Positions 8,400 through 16,735 are shown, counted from the stretch's first letter. The stretch is DNA of 64,000 nt from DATBVX01 sp035263105 (GCA_035263105.1 DATFRO010000066.1:4609-68608), one strand, 5' to 3'. The notes: generated by a model from the letters alone, not told the origin. Translations and numbers: made by a program.

Positions 8400-9089
8400 G
8401 TGGTTACCGTGCATCCGCCTTCCCCGACCCTCACCATCGCCGCACTTGTGGCCTGCATGCTCGCAGCGTGCGGGACGTTCGGAACCGGTGCGGGACCCGC
8501 CGAGACCGAAGACGGTCTCACTCGCGTCGACGTGAAAGGCGTCGATGCAGCCTACCTGCGTCCGGGTTCGACGCTCGCGTCGTATAGCCGCATTCAGGTC
8601 GACCCTGCCGAGGTCGCATTCAGCAAGGAGTGGAAGCCCGAGGAGCCCGGCTCGCACCGCCCGCTCAGCGATGAGGATCGCAACAGGATCAGCGGGGACC
8701 TGAGTGAGCTTTTCGGTCGGACATTCGCCGAGGTTCTCGAAAAAGGTGGCTACCCGGTAGTCACCGAGCCCGGCACGAATGTTCTGCGTGTCACTCCCAA
8801 GCTCACGGACGTGTACATCAACGCTCCCGACGTCCAGACTGCCGGCCGCTCCTCCCAGTACACAAGGAGCGCCGGTCACATGACGCTGGTTGCGGAGCTG
8901 CGCGACTCGCAGTCCGGCGAACTTCTCGGACGCATCTACGATCGGCGCGACGCGCCCCAGGATGTGGTCCTGAGGCTGACCACAAGCGTGTCCAATTCGC
9001 AGGAAGCCCGCAATGCGATGGCTACCTGGGCCAATGTCCTGCTCGGCCGCTTGAACGCCGTGCGCGTTCAATCCCCGCCCCCGCCCTGA
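8400..9089 (+). CDS. DUF3313 family lipoprotein
   Basis: 229-residue lipoprotein. The lipobox LAAC lies about 21 residues from the proposed GTG start. The mature part resembles DUF3313 (AYLRPGSTLASYSRIQVDPA, FAEVLEKGGYPVV, VLRVTPKLTDVYINAP, LVAELRDSQSGELLGRIYDR). Function is unknown, but outer-membrane lipid anchoring is likely. The start is uncertain. GTG at 8400 has AGGA 5 bp upstream and gives a normal signal peptide. GTG at 8409 and ATG at 8358 are also in frame, but the latter has no ribosome site. Confidence 0.8.
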   Translation: MVTVHPPSPTLTIAALVACMLAACGTFGTGAGPAETEDGLTRVDVKGVDAAYLRPGSTLASYSRIQVDPAEVAFSKEWKPEEPGSHRPLSDEDRNRISGDLSELFGRTFAEVLEKGGYPVVTEPGTNVLRVTPKLTDVYINAPDVQTAGRSSQYTRSAGHMTLVAELRDSQSGELLGRIYDRRDAPQDVVLRLTTSVSNSQEARNAMATWANVLLGRLNAVRVQSPPPP

Positions 9090-9098
9090 TCCGTACCA

Positions 9099-9134
9099 CG
9101 TAAATCTACGCGGGAGCGCGTAAGTAGATTTGCG
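9099..9134. promoter_or_regulatory. 36-bp inverted repeat between the DUF3313 and barrel genes
   Basis: CGTAAATCTAC (9099-9109) faces GTAGATTTGCG (9124-9134), an 11-bp stem with one G-U pair. Inside it lies TACGCG-ggag-CGCGTA (9107-9122), an alternative stem. There is no T-tract, so it is not a standard terminator. It sits 29 bp upstream of a possible -10 (TATGAT, 9163-9168). It could be an operator for the barrel gene or the 3' end structure of the lipoprotein mRNA. Confidence 0.4.
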
Positions 9135-9217
9135 GGCTTGTGCCCCAGTGCACCCCCTGAGCTATGATGCCCTCGCCGTTCATTTGGGATCGGCGTCGCG
9201 TGTGAGGTCACCTCAAG

Positions 9218-10066
9218 ATGATCCGCTCACTCCGTATCGCGCAGATTCTGGTCCTGACCGCATGCTCCGGATGGGGACTCGCTCAGGCGCAACAGGTGCA
9301 GGCCGTGGGCGAGAAAGGCCGCGGCCCGATCAATCAGGACTGGCAGTTCAGCGTCGGCGGCTTTTTTGTCACCAATGACACCAAGGTCACGGTGAACGGC
9401 GAAGCCATTGAGGGCAACGAGGTGGACTGGGATAACGAATTCGATCTCGGGGACAAGGATCAGATCCGGCTGGACGCCTTCTGGCGCTTTGCCGAGCGAC
9501 ACAAGATTCGCCTGATGTACTTCCAGAACAATCGCAGCAACACCAAGGTGACCGACCGCGAGATCACCTTTAACGGTGATGTCTACCCGGTCAACAGCAG
9601 CGTCACGGCCAGCCTCGATGAGAAAATCATCGAGCTCGCGTACGAGTACGCCTTCTACAAGACTGACACGCTGGAACTGTCCGGGTCAGCGGGTCTTCAC
9701 ACGCTCAAGTTCGAGCCGAAACTGAGCGCGACCCTCACCTCAGGCCCAAACACTGGCACGTTCCAGACCTCCGACGCGAGCGTGACCGGTCCGCTGCCGG
9801 TCCTCGGGTTCCATGCGTTGTGGGATATGGGTCATAACCTCTATCTCGACGGCCTGGTGCAGTTCTTCTACATCAGCTTCGACGAGTTCGATGGCAGCAT
9901 CACCGATGGGAAGGTCACATTGACCTGGATGCCCTGGCAAAACATCGGCTTCGGTGTGGGTTGGAATTCGTTCAAGACCCGCGTGGACGTCAGCAAGAGC
10001 GGTTTCGACGGAAAACTGAAGTTCGGTTACGGCGGTGCCATCGTTTTCGTGACGTTCGCTTTCTGA
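9218..10066 (+). CDS. Putative outer-membrane beta-barrel protein
   Basis: 282-residue protein with a signal peptide (cleavage near GLAQAQ). The rest is built from alternating polar/hydrophobic strands and ends in VTFAF, with a C-terminal Phe as required for recognition by the BAM complex. Strand-like segments (QIRLDAFWRFAE, KIRLMYFQNN, KIIELAYEYAFYK, LELSGSAGLHTLKFEP, GFGVGWNSFKTRVDV) suggest 8-10 strands. The exact family is not recognised. A 13-bp palindrome (TGAGGT-c-ACCTCA) covers its ribosome site. It is isolated on the plus strand and converges with the fatty-acid oxidation gene. Confidence 0.75.
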   Translation: MIRSLRIAQILVLTACSGWGLAQAQQVQAVGEKGRGPINQDWQFSVGGFFVTNDTKVTVNGEAIEGNEVDWDNEFDLGDKDQIRLDAFWRFAERHKIRLMYFQNNRSNTKVTDREITFNGDVYPVNSSVTASLDEKIIELAYEYAFYKTDTLELSGSAGLHTLKFEPKLSATLTSGPNTGTFQTSDASVTGPLPVLGFHALWDMGHNLYLDGLVQFFYISFDEFDGSITDGKVTLTWMPWQNIGFGVGWNSFKTRVDVSKSGFDGKLKFGYGGAIVFVTFAF

Positions 10067-10078
10067 TCCGGCCCTGAT

Positions 10079-12196
10079 TCAGTCGCGCTTCGCCTTGACC
10101 GCATCCCACGCGGCGAAGCTGCTGTTCTGCTCAGCCAACCGCCGCAGAAGCGGCGCTGGCTCCCAGTAGTGTTCATGCAGGCTATGGAGCCGCACGATCT
10201 GCGCGTACACATCGCTCAGCCCGGTCGCGTCCGCATAGAACATGGGTCCGCCGCGAAAGCGCGGGAACCCATAGCCCGTGGTCCAGATGACATCGAGATC
10301 GCTCGCGCGCGCCACGATGCCCTCCTCCAGGATACGTGCCCCCTCGTTGATGAGTGGATAGACGCAGCGGAGCGCCACCTCGTCATCGGGAATCGCCGAG
10401 CGCCGCTGCACGCCGAACTTGCGCGCCAAGCGCTCCGTTAGTGCGGTCACGTCCGGATCGGGGTGCGGCGTGCGATCGCCCGCCTCGTAGCGATAGAAGC
10501 CCGAGCCACTTTTTTGCCCCAGCTTGCCGAGCCGTGCGAGCTCATCCGTAACTTCGTGGTACGGGGCCGGGCGCTGCGCGCGGATGCCGACGGTTTCCCG
10601 TGCCTTGAAGCCGACGTCGTTACCGGCCATGTCGCTCATCACGAACGGTCCCATCGCAAAGCCGAAGCTTTCGATCACGCGATCAACCTGCTCGGGGGTC
10701 GCCCCTTCGAGCAACAGCTGATCCGCCTCGCGCAGGTACCCCTCCATCATCATGCGATTGCCGGCGAAGCCGTAACAGACGCCCACCACCACGCCCACCT
10801 TGCGCAGCTTCTTGCCCACCGCAATGGCCGTGGTAAGTATTTCGGGCGCTGTCTTCGCGCCGCGCACGATCTCGAGCAGGCGCATTACGTTTGCGGGGCT
10901 GAAGAAGTGCAGTCCGACAACGTCCTGTGGGCGTCCTGACTCGTCGGCAATCTCGTTCAGGTCGAGAGTCGAGGTGTTGCTCGCAAGCACGGCATCGCGC
11001 CGCGCGATTCGACCGAGGTCACGGAAGATGCGCTTCTTGAGCGCCAGATCCTCGAACACCGCTTCGACGATGAGGTCCGCTGAGGCGAGCCGCTCCAGAT
11101 CCAGGCTCCCCTCGATCGAGCCGATGCGTTCCTGCGCCTGCTCCCGGGTGATTCGCCCGCGCGTCATCGAACTCTCGATCGTGGCGCGGATACGCGCGAG
11201 TCCGCGCTCCAGCAGTTCGGGAGCGGACTCGACCAGCTGAACACCAATGCCGGCATCGGCGAAGGCAACCGCGATACCGCCGCCCATCGTGCCCGCGCCG
11301 ATCACTCCGACACGATTGATCGGGCGCGCCACCACGTTGTCGCCCAGTCCGGGCACGCGGCTGACCGCGCGCTCGGCGAAGAAGAGATGGCGCAGCGCCT
11401 TGGACTCGGCCGAGAACTCTGAGTGATGCGCGATCTCCCCTTCCTTGCGCAGACCGTCGTCAAACGGCAGTTGCACGGCCGCACTGATTGCATCCGCGGC
11501 CCAGCGCGGCGCTTCTTGTCCACGCATGCGCTTCGCCGCTCCCGCCAGGCTCTTCGTCACGAAGTCGGGGTCGAAGCCGCGCGCGTCGACGGCGCGAGCA
11601 CGCGTCGGCCGAGGCCCGGCGCGGGTTGCGACCAGTTCTTCTAGATAGGCGAGCGCCGCTGGCAGGAGGTCTCCTTCGATGACTCGGTCGATCAGGCCCA
11701 GCTCGAGTGCAGCTCCGGCGCCGATCGGTGCTGCGCTCAGGATCATTTCGAGCGCGGCTTTCGCACCGACGAGTCGCGGCAGTCGTTGCGTTCCGCCTGC
11801 GCCCGGGATCAGGCCGAGCGTCAGTTCCGGCAGACCGAGCCTGGCGTCGCGGTTGGCGCAACGGTAATGGCAGGCAAGCGCGAGTTCCACGCCAGCGCCG
11901 AGCGCCGTGCCGTGCAACGCCACCAGCACGGGGCGCGGGAAACTCTCAATCGTCGCGAACAGTTCGCGAAACGTCGGCGGCGGGACGGCGCCGAACTCGC
12001 TGATATCGGCGCCCGCGGCGAACGTGCGGCCGCGGCACGCGATCAGCACACCCTGCACGCCAGGGTCAGCCGTCAGCCCGGCGAATGTCTCGAGCAGGCC
12101 GGCGCGCACCCGTGCAGAGAGGGCGTTGACCGGCGGATTGTCGATCGTCACGAGCGCCAGGGCGGCACGTCGCTCGACTGAAACGATGGAATTCAT
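10079..12196 (-). CDS. Bifunctional enoyl-CoA hydratase / 3-hydroxyacyl-CoA dehydrogenase
   Basis: 705-residue beta-oxidation enzyme that hydrates trans-2-enoyl-CoA and oxidises the 3-hydroxyacyl-CoA with NAD. Residues 1-190 are a crotonase domain with the oxyanion loop (GADISEFG) and both catalytic glutamates (GAGVELALA and LPELTLGLIPG). Residues about 290-480 are the NAD-binding domain (VGVIGAGTMGGGIA) with the catalytic His in GLHFFSP and Asn in FAGNR. The C-terminus carries the 3HCDH C-terminal domains. Layout and length match the peroxisomal-bifunctional/FadJ-like group. No thiolase partner is adjacent, so its chain-length preference is open. It is divergent from an amidohydrolase gene across 76 bp. 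Confidence 0.92.
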   Translation of the reverse strand: MNSIVSVERRAALALVTIDNPPVNALSARVRAGLLETFAGLTADPGVQGVLIACRGRTFAAGADISEFGAVPPPTFRELFATIESFPRPVLVALHGTALGAGVELALACHYRCANRDARLGLPELTLGLIPGAGGTQRLPRLVGAKAALEMILSAAPIGAGAALELGLIDRVIEGDLLPAALAYLEELVATRAGPRPTRARAVDARGFDPDFVTKSLAGAAKRMRGQEAPRWAADAISAAVQLPFDDGLRKEGEIAHHSEFSAESKALRHLFFAERAVSRVPGLGDNVVARPINRVGVIGAGTMGGGIAVAFADAGIGVQLVESAPELLERGLARIRATIESSMTRGRITREQAQERIGSIEGSLDLERLASADLIVEAVFEDLALKKRIFRDLGRIARRDAVLASNTSTLDLNEIADESGRPQDVVGLHFFSPANVMRLLEIVRGAKTAPEILTTAIAVGKKLRKVGVVVGVCYGFAGNRMMMEGYLREADQLLLEGATPEQVDRVIESFGFAMGPFVMSDMAGNDVGFKARETVGIRAQRPAPYHEVTDELARLGKLGQKSGSGFYRYEAGDRTPHPDPDVTALTERLARKFGVQRRSAIPDDEVALRCVYPLINEGARILEEGIVARASDLDVIWTTGYGFPRFRGGPMFYADATGLSDVYAQIVRLHSLHEHYWEPAPLLRRLAEQNSSFAAWDAVKAKRD

Positions 12197-12221
12197 TGCC
12201 GACTCGGCCCCCGCAGCGCCG

Positions 12222-12264
12222 CTGACAGCGGTTGTCCAGATAGTTATACTCTACAACCATCTGG
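12222..12264 (+). promoter_or_regulatory. Sigma-70-type promoter with interleaved inverted repeats
   Basis: CTGACA (12222-12227), 17 bp, then TATACT (12245-12250) is a near-consensus promoter for the amidohydrolase gene, with a short leader before GTG 12273. Two inverted repeats with equal 17-bp gaps overlay it: GGTTGT (12230-12235) with ACAACC (12253-12258), and CCAGAT (12236-12241) with ATCTGG (12259-12264). They would place a repressor on the -10 and start site. The divergent oxidation gene starts at 12196, so shared control is possible. Confidence 0.6.
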
Positions 12265-12272
12265 AGGCGGGC

Positions 12273-13139
12273 GTGAACATCGCTGATCTCATCGCCATCG
12301 ACGTCCACACGCATGCGGAAGTCTCCTGCCGGGATCCGCAGGACGAGTACGGCAAGGAATTCGACGAAGCCGCCGCGCGCTACTTCAAGATCGAACGGCG
12401 GCCGACGATTGCCGAAACCGTCGCCTACTACCGCGAGCGGCGCATCGGCCTGGTCATGTTCACGGTCGACGCCGAGTTCGAGATGGGCCGGCGCCGCATC
12501 AGCAACGACGAGGTGCTGGAGGCCGCGGCCCAGAACCCGGACATCATGCTGGCATTCGCGAGTGTCGATCCGCACAAGGGGAAGCTCGGGCTGCGCGAGG
12601 TGCGCAAGCTGATCGACGCCGGCCTGGTGCGCGGGTTCAAGTTTCACCCGACAGCGCAGGGTTTTTTTCCGAACGATCGCATGGCGTACCCGATGTACGA
12701 GTTGATCGCTGCTGCGGGTCTGCCGGCGATCTTTCACAGCGGCCATTCGGGCATCGGGACCGGGTTACGCGGCGGCGGCGGCCTGCGTCTGAAGTTCTCG
12801 AATCCGATTCACCTCGACGATGTCGCGGTCGACTTCCCGGACATGCCGATCATCATCGCCCACCCTTCCTGGCCGTGGCAGGACGAAGCTCTGTCCGTCT
12901 GTCTGCACAAGCCGAACGTCTACATCGACCTGTCAGGCTGGTCGCCGAAATATTTCTCGCCGTCGCTGGTGCAGTACGCGAACACCCAGCTGAAGCGCAA
13001 GATGCTCTTCGGCTCGGACTTCCCGCTGATTACGCCGGATCGCTGGATGAAGGATTTCGAGACCGCGGGCTTCCGACCGGAAGTGCGGCCGCTGATCCTG
13101 AAGGAGAACGCGGCGCGGCTGCTCAAGCTCTCGGCCTGA
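12273..13139 (+). CDS. Metal-dependent amidohydrolase-2 family protein
   Basis: 288-residue TIM-barrel hydrolase or decarboxylase of the amidohydrolase-2 (ACMSD-like) family. Visible metal-site motifs are DVHTH (residues 9-13), the central GFKFHP, FHSGH, IIAHPSWPW and the C-terminal GSDFP. Substrate is unknown. Relatives decarboxylate aromatic acids or hydrolyse lactones. GTG at 12273 is the start: GGAGG lies 5 bp upstream, a strong promoter ends 22 bp upstream, and the barrel begins at once. Longer in-frame extensions run antisense into the neighbouring gene. Its divergent partner is the beta-oxidation enzyme, so a catabolic role is plausible. Confidence 0.85.
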   Translation: MNIADLIAIDVHTHAEVSCRDPQDEYGKEFDEAAARYFKIERRPTIAETVAYYRERRIGLVMFTVDAEFEMGRRRISNDEVLEAAAQNPDIMLAFASVDPHKGKLGLREVRKLIDAGLVRGFKFHPTAQGFFPNDRMAYPMYELIAAAGLPAIFHSGHSGIGTGLRGGGGLRLKFSNPIHLDDVAVDFPDMPIIIAHPSWPWQDEALSVCLHKPNVYIDLSGWSPKYFSPSLVQYANTQLKRKMLFGSDFPLITPDRWMKDFETAGFRPEVRPLILKENAARLLKLSA

Positions 13140-13163
13140 GCAGCCGTACCGGTTGATCTGGAT

Positions 13164-13601
13164 TTATTTCTTGAGGGCTTTCTGCTCGACCGCGACCTGG
13201 TCGGCGGTGTGGCACTCAGTCACCGGGGAGAGGCGACTGCCGGTGCCCGCGGCGGCCTTCACCTTGTGGCAATAGAGCCAGCGGCCGTCCTTTTCGATCA
13301 TGTTGTAACCGGCGATCGGCTCGGGCTTGCCCTGTTCCTCGGGTTCCTCGGATTTCGCGGCTTCGCTCGCCGTGGCCTCGGCGCTCTCTGCCGTGGCGCT
13401 TTGCGGCTGCGCGGTCGTTTCCTTGTTGCTCTCGGCCACAGGGGCTGCTTCGGTGCTGGTCGCCGCGGCTACGGACTCGGACGCTGTCTTGGTCGACGCC
13501 GCCGGTGTCGTGTCATCGGCGGCGGGCTGGGTCTGGGCAAACGAGATTTGCGAGGCGCACAGCAGGGCCACGCCGGCAACGAAATTCAACACCGAACGCA
13601 T
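13164..13601 (-). CDS. Exported Ala/Glu/Thr-rich protein of unknown function
   Basis: 145-residue secreted protein. A signal peptide (FVAGVALLCASQISFAQ) is followed by about 70 residues of low-complexity Ala/Thr/Ser/Glu sequence, probably a disordered linker. A small C-terminal module of about 45 residues holds two cysteines (WLYCHKVK, TECHTADQV) that may form a disulfide. No family was recognised. ATG at 13601 is chosen because GGAGG precedes it by 4 bp. It converges with the amidohydrolase, with a 24-bp gap. Confidence 0.75.
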   Translation of the reverse strand: MRSVLNFVAGVALLCASQISFAQTQPAADDTTPAASTKTASESVAAATSTEAAPVAESNKETTAQPQSATAESAEATASEAAKSEEPEEQGKPEPIAGYNMIEKDGRWLYCHKVKAAAGTGSRLSPVTECHTADQVAVEQKALKK

Positions 13602-13718
13602 GATTCCTCCGGGACGGATCTGGGACAAAAACGAGCGCGGAGGATACCTGCTCCGGGGGCAAGTGGAAAGTTTTTCGTACTTTTGTCAAAGAACAGTCAG
13701 TGCCTGTCAAGGAAGCGG

Positions 13719-14618
13719 TTAACGCGCGTTGAATTGGGCCTGCCGTTCCTGCACCCACTTCGCCATCGCCGCCTGCCGTTTTGCCACGCCTTCGGGGTCC
13801 GAATCGGCGGAAGGCACCGCTGCCAACACCGTGGCGAAGTGATTCTGCAGTCGCTCCCGGACCTCCGGATACGGAATGATGTAGAGCTCGTTGCTGCGCA
13901 CAGCGGTCAAGACATGCTGCGCGAGCTCTACCGGATCCATCCCTGCCGCATACAGCGTCTTCAAGGACGCGATCACCTCGCCGTCCACCCGGTAGCCGCT
14001 CTCGTCGTACTGTGGCGGGCGCGTCATGACGGATTCGGCGATGTTGGTGTTGACATTCGCCGGGCACAAAACCGAGACGCCAATGTCGTATTTGGCGAGC
14101 TCGACGCGCAGGGCCTCGGAGAGCCCGCGCACGGCGAACTTCGAGGCACTGTAGATTCCTGCCGGTCCACCCGCTATGAAAGCGCTCATCGAGGCGGTAT
14201 TCACGATGTGACCACCCTGGCCATGCGCGATGATCCGCGGCACAAATGTCTGGATGCTGTTGACGACCCCGCCGAAGTTCACGCCCATCATCCAGTCGTA
14301 GTCGGCGTACGTCGATTTCTCCAGCGGTCCGAAGATCGACACACCCGCCGTGTTGAACAGCAGTTGCACGGGACCGAACACCCGTTCCGCTTCATCCGCG
14401 GCCCGCGCGCAGGCAACGCGATCGGTGATATCGAGCCGGATCGCATGCACCGGTGCGTTGCGCTCGCGAAACCAGGCGAGAGCCTGGTCGATATGGTCCT
14501 GCCGGATGTCGGCGATCACGATCCTGGCGCCGGCGGCGGAAAAGACGCGCGCCTGACCGAAACCGACGCCACTCGCGCCGCCCGTTATGAATGCAACCTT
14601 GCCACTGATGTCCTGCAC
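13719..14618 (-). CDS. Short-chain dehydrogenase/reductase
   Basis: 299-residue NAD(P)-dependent oxidoreductase of the classical SDR family. It has the nucleotide-binding loop TGGASGVGFG, DI at the end of beta-2 (IADIRQD, suggesting NAD preference), NTAG, catalytic Ser in NTASMSAF, and YSASK with Tyr and Lys. The C-terminal extension of about 60 residues is longer than in minimal SDRs. GTG at 14618 is preferred over GTG 14642 because GGAGAG precedes it and a -10 box lies about 44 bp upstream. Substrate is unknown. It is divergent from the response regulator gene. Confidence 0.85.
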   Translation of the reverse strand: MQDISGKVAFITGGASGVGFGQARVFSAAGARIVIADIRQDHIDQALAWFRERNAPVHAIRLDITDRVACARAADEAERVFGPVQLLFNTAGVSIFGPLEKSTYADYDWMMGVNFGGVVNSIQTFVPRIIAHGQGGHIVNTASMSAFIAGGPAGIYSASKFAVRGLSEALRVELAKYDIGVSVLCPANVNTNIAESVMTRPPQYDESGYRVDGEVIASLKTLYAAGMDPVELAQHVLTAVRSNELYIIPYPEVRERLQNHFATVLAAVPSADSDPEGVAKRQAAMAKWVQERQAQFNAR

Positions 14619-14661
14619 GAGTCTCTCCAGGGCCGGCGCCACGACAGTCGGGGCGACGCTG

Positions 14662-14667
14662 ATTATA
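14662..14667 (-). promoter_or_regulatory. Candidate -10 box (TATAAT) for the SDR gene
   Basis: A perfect TATAAT on the minus strand, set in otherwise GC-rich sequence 43 bp ahead of the chosen GTG. No good -35 lies 16-18 bp upstream, so an activator may be needed. It sits in the divergent gap with the two-component operon. Confidence 0.4.
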
Positions 14668-14704
14668 TTTCGTCGGCGAATTCCCGCGCGCAGGCACTCA
14701 CGAC

Positions 14705-15367
14705 ATGAGACTGCTCCTCGTCGAGGATGACGCGATGATCGGTGAGGCCGTGCAACGTGGCCTGCGCACGCTCGCTTTCACGGTTGATTGGATTCGCGAA
14801 GGCGAGAACGCGCTGCCCGCCCTGCGGCAAACCGAGTACGACCTGCTGGTATTGGACCTGGGGCTTCCCGGCCGCAACGGCCTCGACATCCTGCGTGAGG
14901 TGCGAGGCGCCGCAATCTCGCTGCCGGTCCTGATCCTCACCGCCCGCGGTGAGGTATCCGACAAGGTCGCAGGGCTCGATGCCGGCGCAGACGACTACCT
15001 GGTCAAGCCGTTCGATCTCGCGGAGCTCGCCGCACGGGCGCGCGCGCTGCTGCGCCGGCGCAGCGGCCGGGCGCAGCCGTTGATCGAGCATCTCGGCGTG
15101 ACACTCGACCCGGCGGCGCATCGTGTGATATTCGAGTCGCGCGACGTTGCGCTCTCGGCACGCGAGTATGCGATCCTCGCCGCCCTGATGGAGCGGCCCG
15201 GCAGCATCCTGTCGCGACAGCAACTCGAAGAGCGGCTCTACGGCTGGAACGAGGAGATCGAGAGCAATGCGATCGAGGTGCATATCCACGCCCTGCGTCG
15301 CAAGCTGAGCACGAATTTCATCCAGACCGTTCGCGGTCTCGGTTATCGCATCCGCACGCAAGTCTGA
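14705..15367 (+). CDS. OmpR-family response regulator (PmrA/QseB type)
   Basis: 220-residue transcription regulator. Residues 1-115 are a receiver with acidic pair EDD, phospho-acceptor Asp51 (LVLDLGLPG), LTARG and Lys in LVKPFD. Residues about 128-220 are a winged helix. Its recognition region WNEEIESNAIEVHIHALRRK (split) and the ending FIQTVRGLGYRI are typical of the PmrA/QseB/BasR subgroup. It stops 4 bp before its kinase. A perfect PmrA-type binding site lies downstream, ahead of degP, which supports the subgroup call and names a likely target. No copy of the box was seen ahead of this gene. Confidence 0.92.
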   Translation: MRLLLVEDDAMIGEAVQRGLRTLAFTVDWIREGENALPALRQTEYDLLVLDLGLPGRNGLDILREVRGAAISLPVLILTARGEVSDKVAGLDAGADDYLVKPFDLAELAARARALLRRRSGRAQPLIEHLGVTLDPAAHRVIFESRDVALSAREYAILAALMERPGSILSRQQLEERLYGWNEEIESNAIEVHIHALRRKLSTNFIQTVRGLGYRIRTQV

Positions 15368-15371
15368 GCGC

Positions 15372-16718
15372 ATGCAGCCGCTGAACTCGATTCGCACGCG
15401 CCTGATGATCTGGCTGCTGGCCGCCGTGGCCATCACGGGCGCGATTGGCGCATGGCTGATCTACAGGAATTCGCTGGCCGAAGCGGATGCGTTCTTCGAC
15501 TACCAGCTGCGCCAGACCGCACTCACGTTGCGCGACCAGGCGTTCGAGTACGCTGCTGCGCCGACGCTGACGCCGGAAGAGGCCGGCTTCGATTTCGTGG
15601 TCCAGGTCTGGAGTTTCGAAGGAGTGCGGATCTATCTCTCGCAACCGCACGCGAGCCTGCCCGGGCTGACGCCGCTCGGACTCTCCACGGTGACTTCGCG
15701 TGAGGGCGATTGGCGCGTGTTCGGCATTCGCGCCCGGGGCGGCGTGATCCAGGTGGCGCAGCTGATGCGGGTGCGCAAGGAACAGGCTGCGCGCCTGGCG
15801 TTGCGTACGCTGTTGCCGTTCGCGCTGCTGCTGCCGGTGCTCGCCGTCATTGTCGCGATCGTCGTGCGTCAGTCTCTCGACCCCCTCGAGCGACTTGCCC
15901 GAACGGTGCGCGCGCGCGCGCCGACGGCCCTCGATCCGCTGCCGGTCGCGGGGCTGCCCTCCGATGTGCGTCCGCTGGTCGATGCACTCAACGGACTGCT
16001 CGCGCGGCTGATGCACGTGCTCGAACGGGATCGCGCCTTCGTGGCCGATGCCGCGCACGAATTGCGCACACCGCTCACCGCACTCAACCTGCAACTCGAT
16101 GCTCTTGATGCAGCTCATGGCGAAACCGAACGCGGCGAGGCGCGTGCGCGGCTATCCGAGGGCCTCAAACGCGCCGCTCGCCTCGTCGAGCAACTGCTGA
16201 CGCTCGCTGGAATCGAGCCCGCAGAGCGGGCGCCCTTCGTCGCTGTGCCAATGGAGGAAGTGGTGCGTGAGGTGGTCGTCGATGCGCTGGCGCAGGCGGA
16301 TGCGCGGCATATCGATCTCGGTTTCAGCGTGCTCGACCCCGCCATCGTCCGCGGAGATCGGGGCGCGCTCGCCGTCCTGGTGCGAAACCTCATCGACAAC
16401 GCCATCCGCCACACCGCGCCGGGCGCCACCGTGGACGTCGCGTTGGACAGCAGCGGCGGACGGGCGCGCCTTCGCATCACGGACTCGGGGCCCGGCATTT
16501 CGCCGCATGAGCGCACGCGGGTCTTCGATCGTTTCTACCGGGTTCCGGGCACTCAAGGCGTCGGAAGCGGCCTTGGCCTCGCCATCGTGAAAACGATTGC
16601 CACTCAGCACGATGCCAGGGTGAGCCTGGATTCGGGCCCGGCGGGCCGCGGATTGCAGGTCACCGTTGAATTCCCTCCGGGTGCACCTGAACAGCTGGCG
16701 AACTTAAGCCTCTCTTAA
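15372..16718 (+). CDS. Sensor histidine kinase (QseC/PmrB type)
   Basis: 448-residue membrane kinase, partner of the upstream regulator. Transmembrane helices lie at about 11-30 and 146-166 and flank a short periplasmic domain of about 115 residues resembling the 2CSK_N sensor. A HAMP-like segment follows. The HisKA helix has His229 in ADAAHELRTPLTAL, then an N box (RNLIDNAIRHT), G1 (DSGPGI), an F box (FDRFYR) and G2 (GSGLGLAI). All are intact. Cation or antimicrobial-peptide sensing is known for relatives, but the signal here is not shown. Its stop codon overlaps the PmrA-type box that probably drives degP. Confidence 0.92.
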   Translation: MQPLNSIRTRLMIWLLAAVAITGAIGAWLIYRNSLAEADAFFDYQLRQTALTLRDQAFEYAAAPTLTPEEAGFDFVVQVWSFEGVRIYLSQPHASLPGLTPLGLSTVTSREGDWRVFGIRARGGVIQVAQLMRVRKEQAARLALRTLLPFALLLPVLAVIVAIVVRQSLDPLERLARTVRARAPTALDPLPVAGLPSDVRPLVDALNGLLARLMHVLERDRAFVADAAHELRTPLTALNLQLDALDAAHGETERGEARARLSEGLKRAARLVEQLLTLAGIEPAERAPFVAVPMEEVVREVVVDALAQADARHIDLGFSVLDPAIVRGDRGALAVLVRNLIDNAIRHTAPGATVDVALDSSGGRARLRITDSGPGISPHERTRVFDRFYRVPGTQGVGSGLGLAIVKTIATQHDARVSLDSGPAGRGLQVTVEFPPGAPEQLANLSLS

Positions 16719-16735
16719 GACTCCTCATTTATCGT
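16703..16735 (+). promoter_or_regulatory. PmrA/QseB-type box and -10 element upstream of degP
   Basis: CTTAAG (16703-16708), 5 bp, CTTAAG (16714-16719) exactly matches the PmrA-box pattern YTTAAK-N5-YTTAAK. A candidate -10 (TATCGT, 16730-16735) begins 10 bp after the box, the spacing used at PmrA-activated promoters. The degP ATG lies 61 bp further on. GAACTT overlapping the box also resembles an RpoE -35, but no RpoE -10 follows. Confidence 0.65.

Noticed and set aside
16700..16729. RpoE promoter for degP (GAACTT as -35)
   Set aside because: No TCTGA-like -10 lies at 15-17 bp. The PmrA-type box explains the same bases better.
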